Origin: a virus
Virus record (IMG/VR): IMGVR_UViG_3300021963_000692
Location: 1-22,857 of that record
Reading direction: 5' to 3' (one strand)
Length of the DNA stretch: 22,857 bases
The stretch's first letter is position 1. Each line of letters opens with the position of its first letter. The notes under the pieces were generated by a model that had not been told where the DNA came from, did not search any database, and saw only the letters and a list, made by a program, of their open reading frames with translations. Of this stretch, positions 21,822-22,857 are shown piece after piece. The position numbers and the translations under genes were made by a program.

Positions 21822-22857
21822 CTAAAATATCATTTTTGACCCGATTTGGATATTATTTAATAAAGAAAAACTATCCCCAAAGGACATTGCTGCTTTATAA
21901 GATGCTGAAAATCCGAATCTTTTGCTTAATTTGTAATCATATCCCAATCCTACCATTGCTCCCGGTGTTCTACTTACAGTACTTCCACCAGTCACAGTAT
22001 TCCAAGCTAATGGGGATTGCATTACGAATACTTGCGGAGTTAGAGTTACTTTTCTACTATAAGGAAATGGTTTCATCCAAAATCCTACCAATGATGAACT
22101 TAAACTAACATCATATCCACCAGTAACTGCGTTTTGCATCATTAAAGTAATCACACCTACATTGTATCCAAATGTTCCGTATTTAGGATGTGGTTTAATC
22201 CAAGTATATCCGTTAAGGTTCATTATAGTTCCTTTAAGATATGCAAATGTAGTTCCGTATGAATGTATTGCGTTTAATTGTCCGTTCTCAAAATTCATCT
22301 TTGTAATACCACCACTTAATGCGAATTGATTTAAGGTACTCCATATAAGTGCGGTAGCTGAATATGATTTATCTCCCATCATTGAAGATTTAGAAACACC
22401 AACACTCATCATTACTGCATATCTACCTTCCGCATCTTCCGTACCAGCCAAATCAGATGCTAACATCATTGGATTAGCTGCTACTTTCTTTTTTTCTTCT
22501 TTTTTCTTTTCTTCCTTCTTCTCCTCTTTCTTTTCTTCTTTAGATTCTTCCTTCTTCTCCTCTTTTTTCTCCTCTGACTTTGATTCCTCTTTCTTTTCTT
22601 CTTTGCTTTCCGATTTTGTTTCTTCTTTCTTTTCTTCAGTCTTACTTTCCGATTTACTCTCCGATTTTGATTCAGATTTGGTTTCAGTTTTAGTCTCCGT
22701 TTTGGTTTCAGTCTTTGTTTCCGTAGATGAAGATGAACCACTACCAGAACTGCTCCCAGAACCTCCAGAACTACTGCTTCCTGATGAGGAAGTCGGTGGT
22801 GGGGTAGAACTACTACTTGATGGTGGTGGAGGGGCTGATGCGGTTGGTGGAGGTGGT
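21822..22857 (-). CDS. Repeat-stalk plus beta-barrel protein, 5' end beyond the window
   Basis: The frame is open from the window edge to the stop at 21822, giving 344 visible residues; an internal Met at 22467-22469 is not the real start. Order: Pro/Ser runs (PPPP, SSSSS), a Ser/Gly stretch, four TETK then three SESK tetrapeptides, a long KKEE-type Lys/Glu-rich segment, a VAANP junction, and then about 215 residues of alternating strands. Those strands (YAVMMSVGVSKSS, FGYNVGVITLMMQ, LTPQVFVMQSPLAW, MVGLGYDYKLSKRFGFSASY) end in GSKMIF. Alternating hydrophobicity with a terminal Phe is the hallmark of outer-membrane beta-barrels. A phage gene with an OM-barrel-like domain on a charged stalk could act at the host envelope or be a virion protein that inserts in membrane. 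No signal peptide can be judged because the N-terminus is absent. Confidence 0.75.
   Translation of the reverse strand, partial: PPPPTASAPPPPSSSSSTPPPTSSSGSSSSGGSGSSSGSGSSSSTETKTETKTETKTETKSESKSESKSESKTEEKKEETKSESKEEKKEESKSEEKKEEKKEESKEEKKEEKKEEKKKEEKKKVAANPMMLASDLAGTEDAEGRYAVMMSVGVSKSSMMGDKSYSATALIWSTLNQFALSGGITKMNFENGQLNAIHSYGTTFAYLKGTIMNLNGYTWIKPHPKYGTFGYNVGVITLMMQNAVTGGYDVSLSSSLVGFWMKPFPYSRKVTLTPQVFVMQSPLAWNTVTGGSTVSRTPGAMVGLGYDYKLSKRFGFSASYKAAMSFGDSFSLLNNIQIGSKMIF
22641..22724 (-). repeat. In-frame 12-bp repeat encoding TETK and SESK units
   Basis: Seven consecutive tetrapeptides are encoded in the beta-barrel gene, four TETK followed by three SESK. Codons vary between units at third positions (for example ACT/ACC/ACG/ACA for Thr), so selection appears to hold the peptide pattern rather than an exact DNA repeat. 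The region downstream (22485-22640) continues as irregular KKEE/ESK units. The peptide is likely an extended charged linker or stalk. Confidence 0.8.

Noticed and set aside
22481-22741. Arg/Lys-rich 86-aa open frame on the minus strand
   Set aside because: It is a shifted reading of the Lys/Glu repeat DNA. The frame that continues into the beta-barrel is open throughout and gives a sensible TETK/KKEE stalk.
1-22857. tRNA genes, CRISPR arrays, insertion sequences or plus-strand genes
   Set aside because: I saw no cloverleaf-like sequence, no regularly spaced repeats and no transposase motifs. All convincing genes are on the minus strand and tightly packed.

Overview
The window is part of the tail and baseplate module of a contractile-tailed, T4-like bacteriophage. 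Every gene I can support lies on the minus strand, so the biological order runs from 22857 down to 1. The anchors are a gp6-like baseplate wedge protein (BaseplateJ family), a gp25-like wedge protein and a gp5-like hub/spike OB-fold protein. Around them are several large virion-type proteins. The DNA is AT-rich. None of the start codons I inspected has a Shine-Dalgarno sequence, which is typical of phages of Bacteroidota, so I infer a Bacteroidota host.

Layout in transcription order. (1) 22857-21822: 3' part of a gene whose product has a Pro/Ser/Gly-rich stalk, TETK/SESK tetrapeptide repeats and a Lys/Glu-rich stretch, followed by an outer-membrane-type beta-barrel domain. (2) 21787-18903: a unit of small or accessory genes. 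It holds a 117-aa protein, a single-TM protein, an 89-aa protein, a 213-aa two-part protein and an Ntn-hydrolase. Four of these five begin with a short peptide ending in an (L/I)xE motif, like T4 capsid-targeting and prohead-protease sites. In the hydrolase this motif ends exactly at the predicted nucleophilic cysteine. (3) 18846-15092: a 130-aa protein, the gp5-like spike, a CHAP-domain lysin and a GH19 lysin. (4) 15034-3452: a 167-aa protein, gp25, gp6, a DNRLRE-domain protein, a coiled-coil protein, a 404-aa protein and a 1732-aa giant carrying PEGA-like and LamG-like domains. (5) 3391-1542: a tail-collar/fibre-like protein and a 404-aa structural protein, closed by an intrinsic terminator. 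(6) 1460-513: a paralogue of the preceding 404-aa protein. (7) 478-1: a 63-aa protein and a GIY-YIG nuclease cut off by the window edge.

The most striking non-coding signal is a 9-bp element, ATATTTATA (minus strand). It occurs exactly in five intergenic gaps, and as a one-base variant in a sixth, 16-29 nt before the start codon of the first gene of each unit. Three copies extend to ATATTTATA-N-ACATA. I read it as the phage's late promoter. It is the reverse complement of the T4 late box (TATAAATA), so it would be a different recognition element. Within units, genes are joined by TAA stops that touch or overlap the next ATG (TAATG, TAAATG, TAATATG), which suggests stop-start translational coupling.

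Functionally, the spike has no lysozyme domain. Cell-wall cutting appears to be delegated to the two separate lysins next to it, which may share an N-terminal docking segment.
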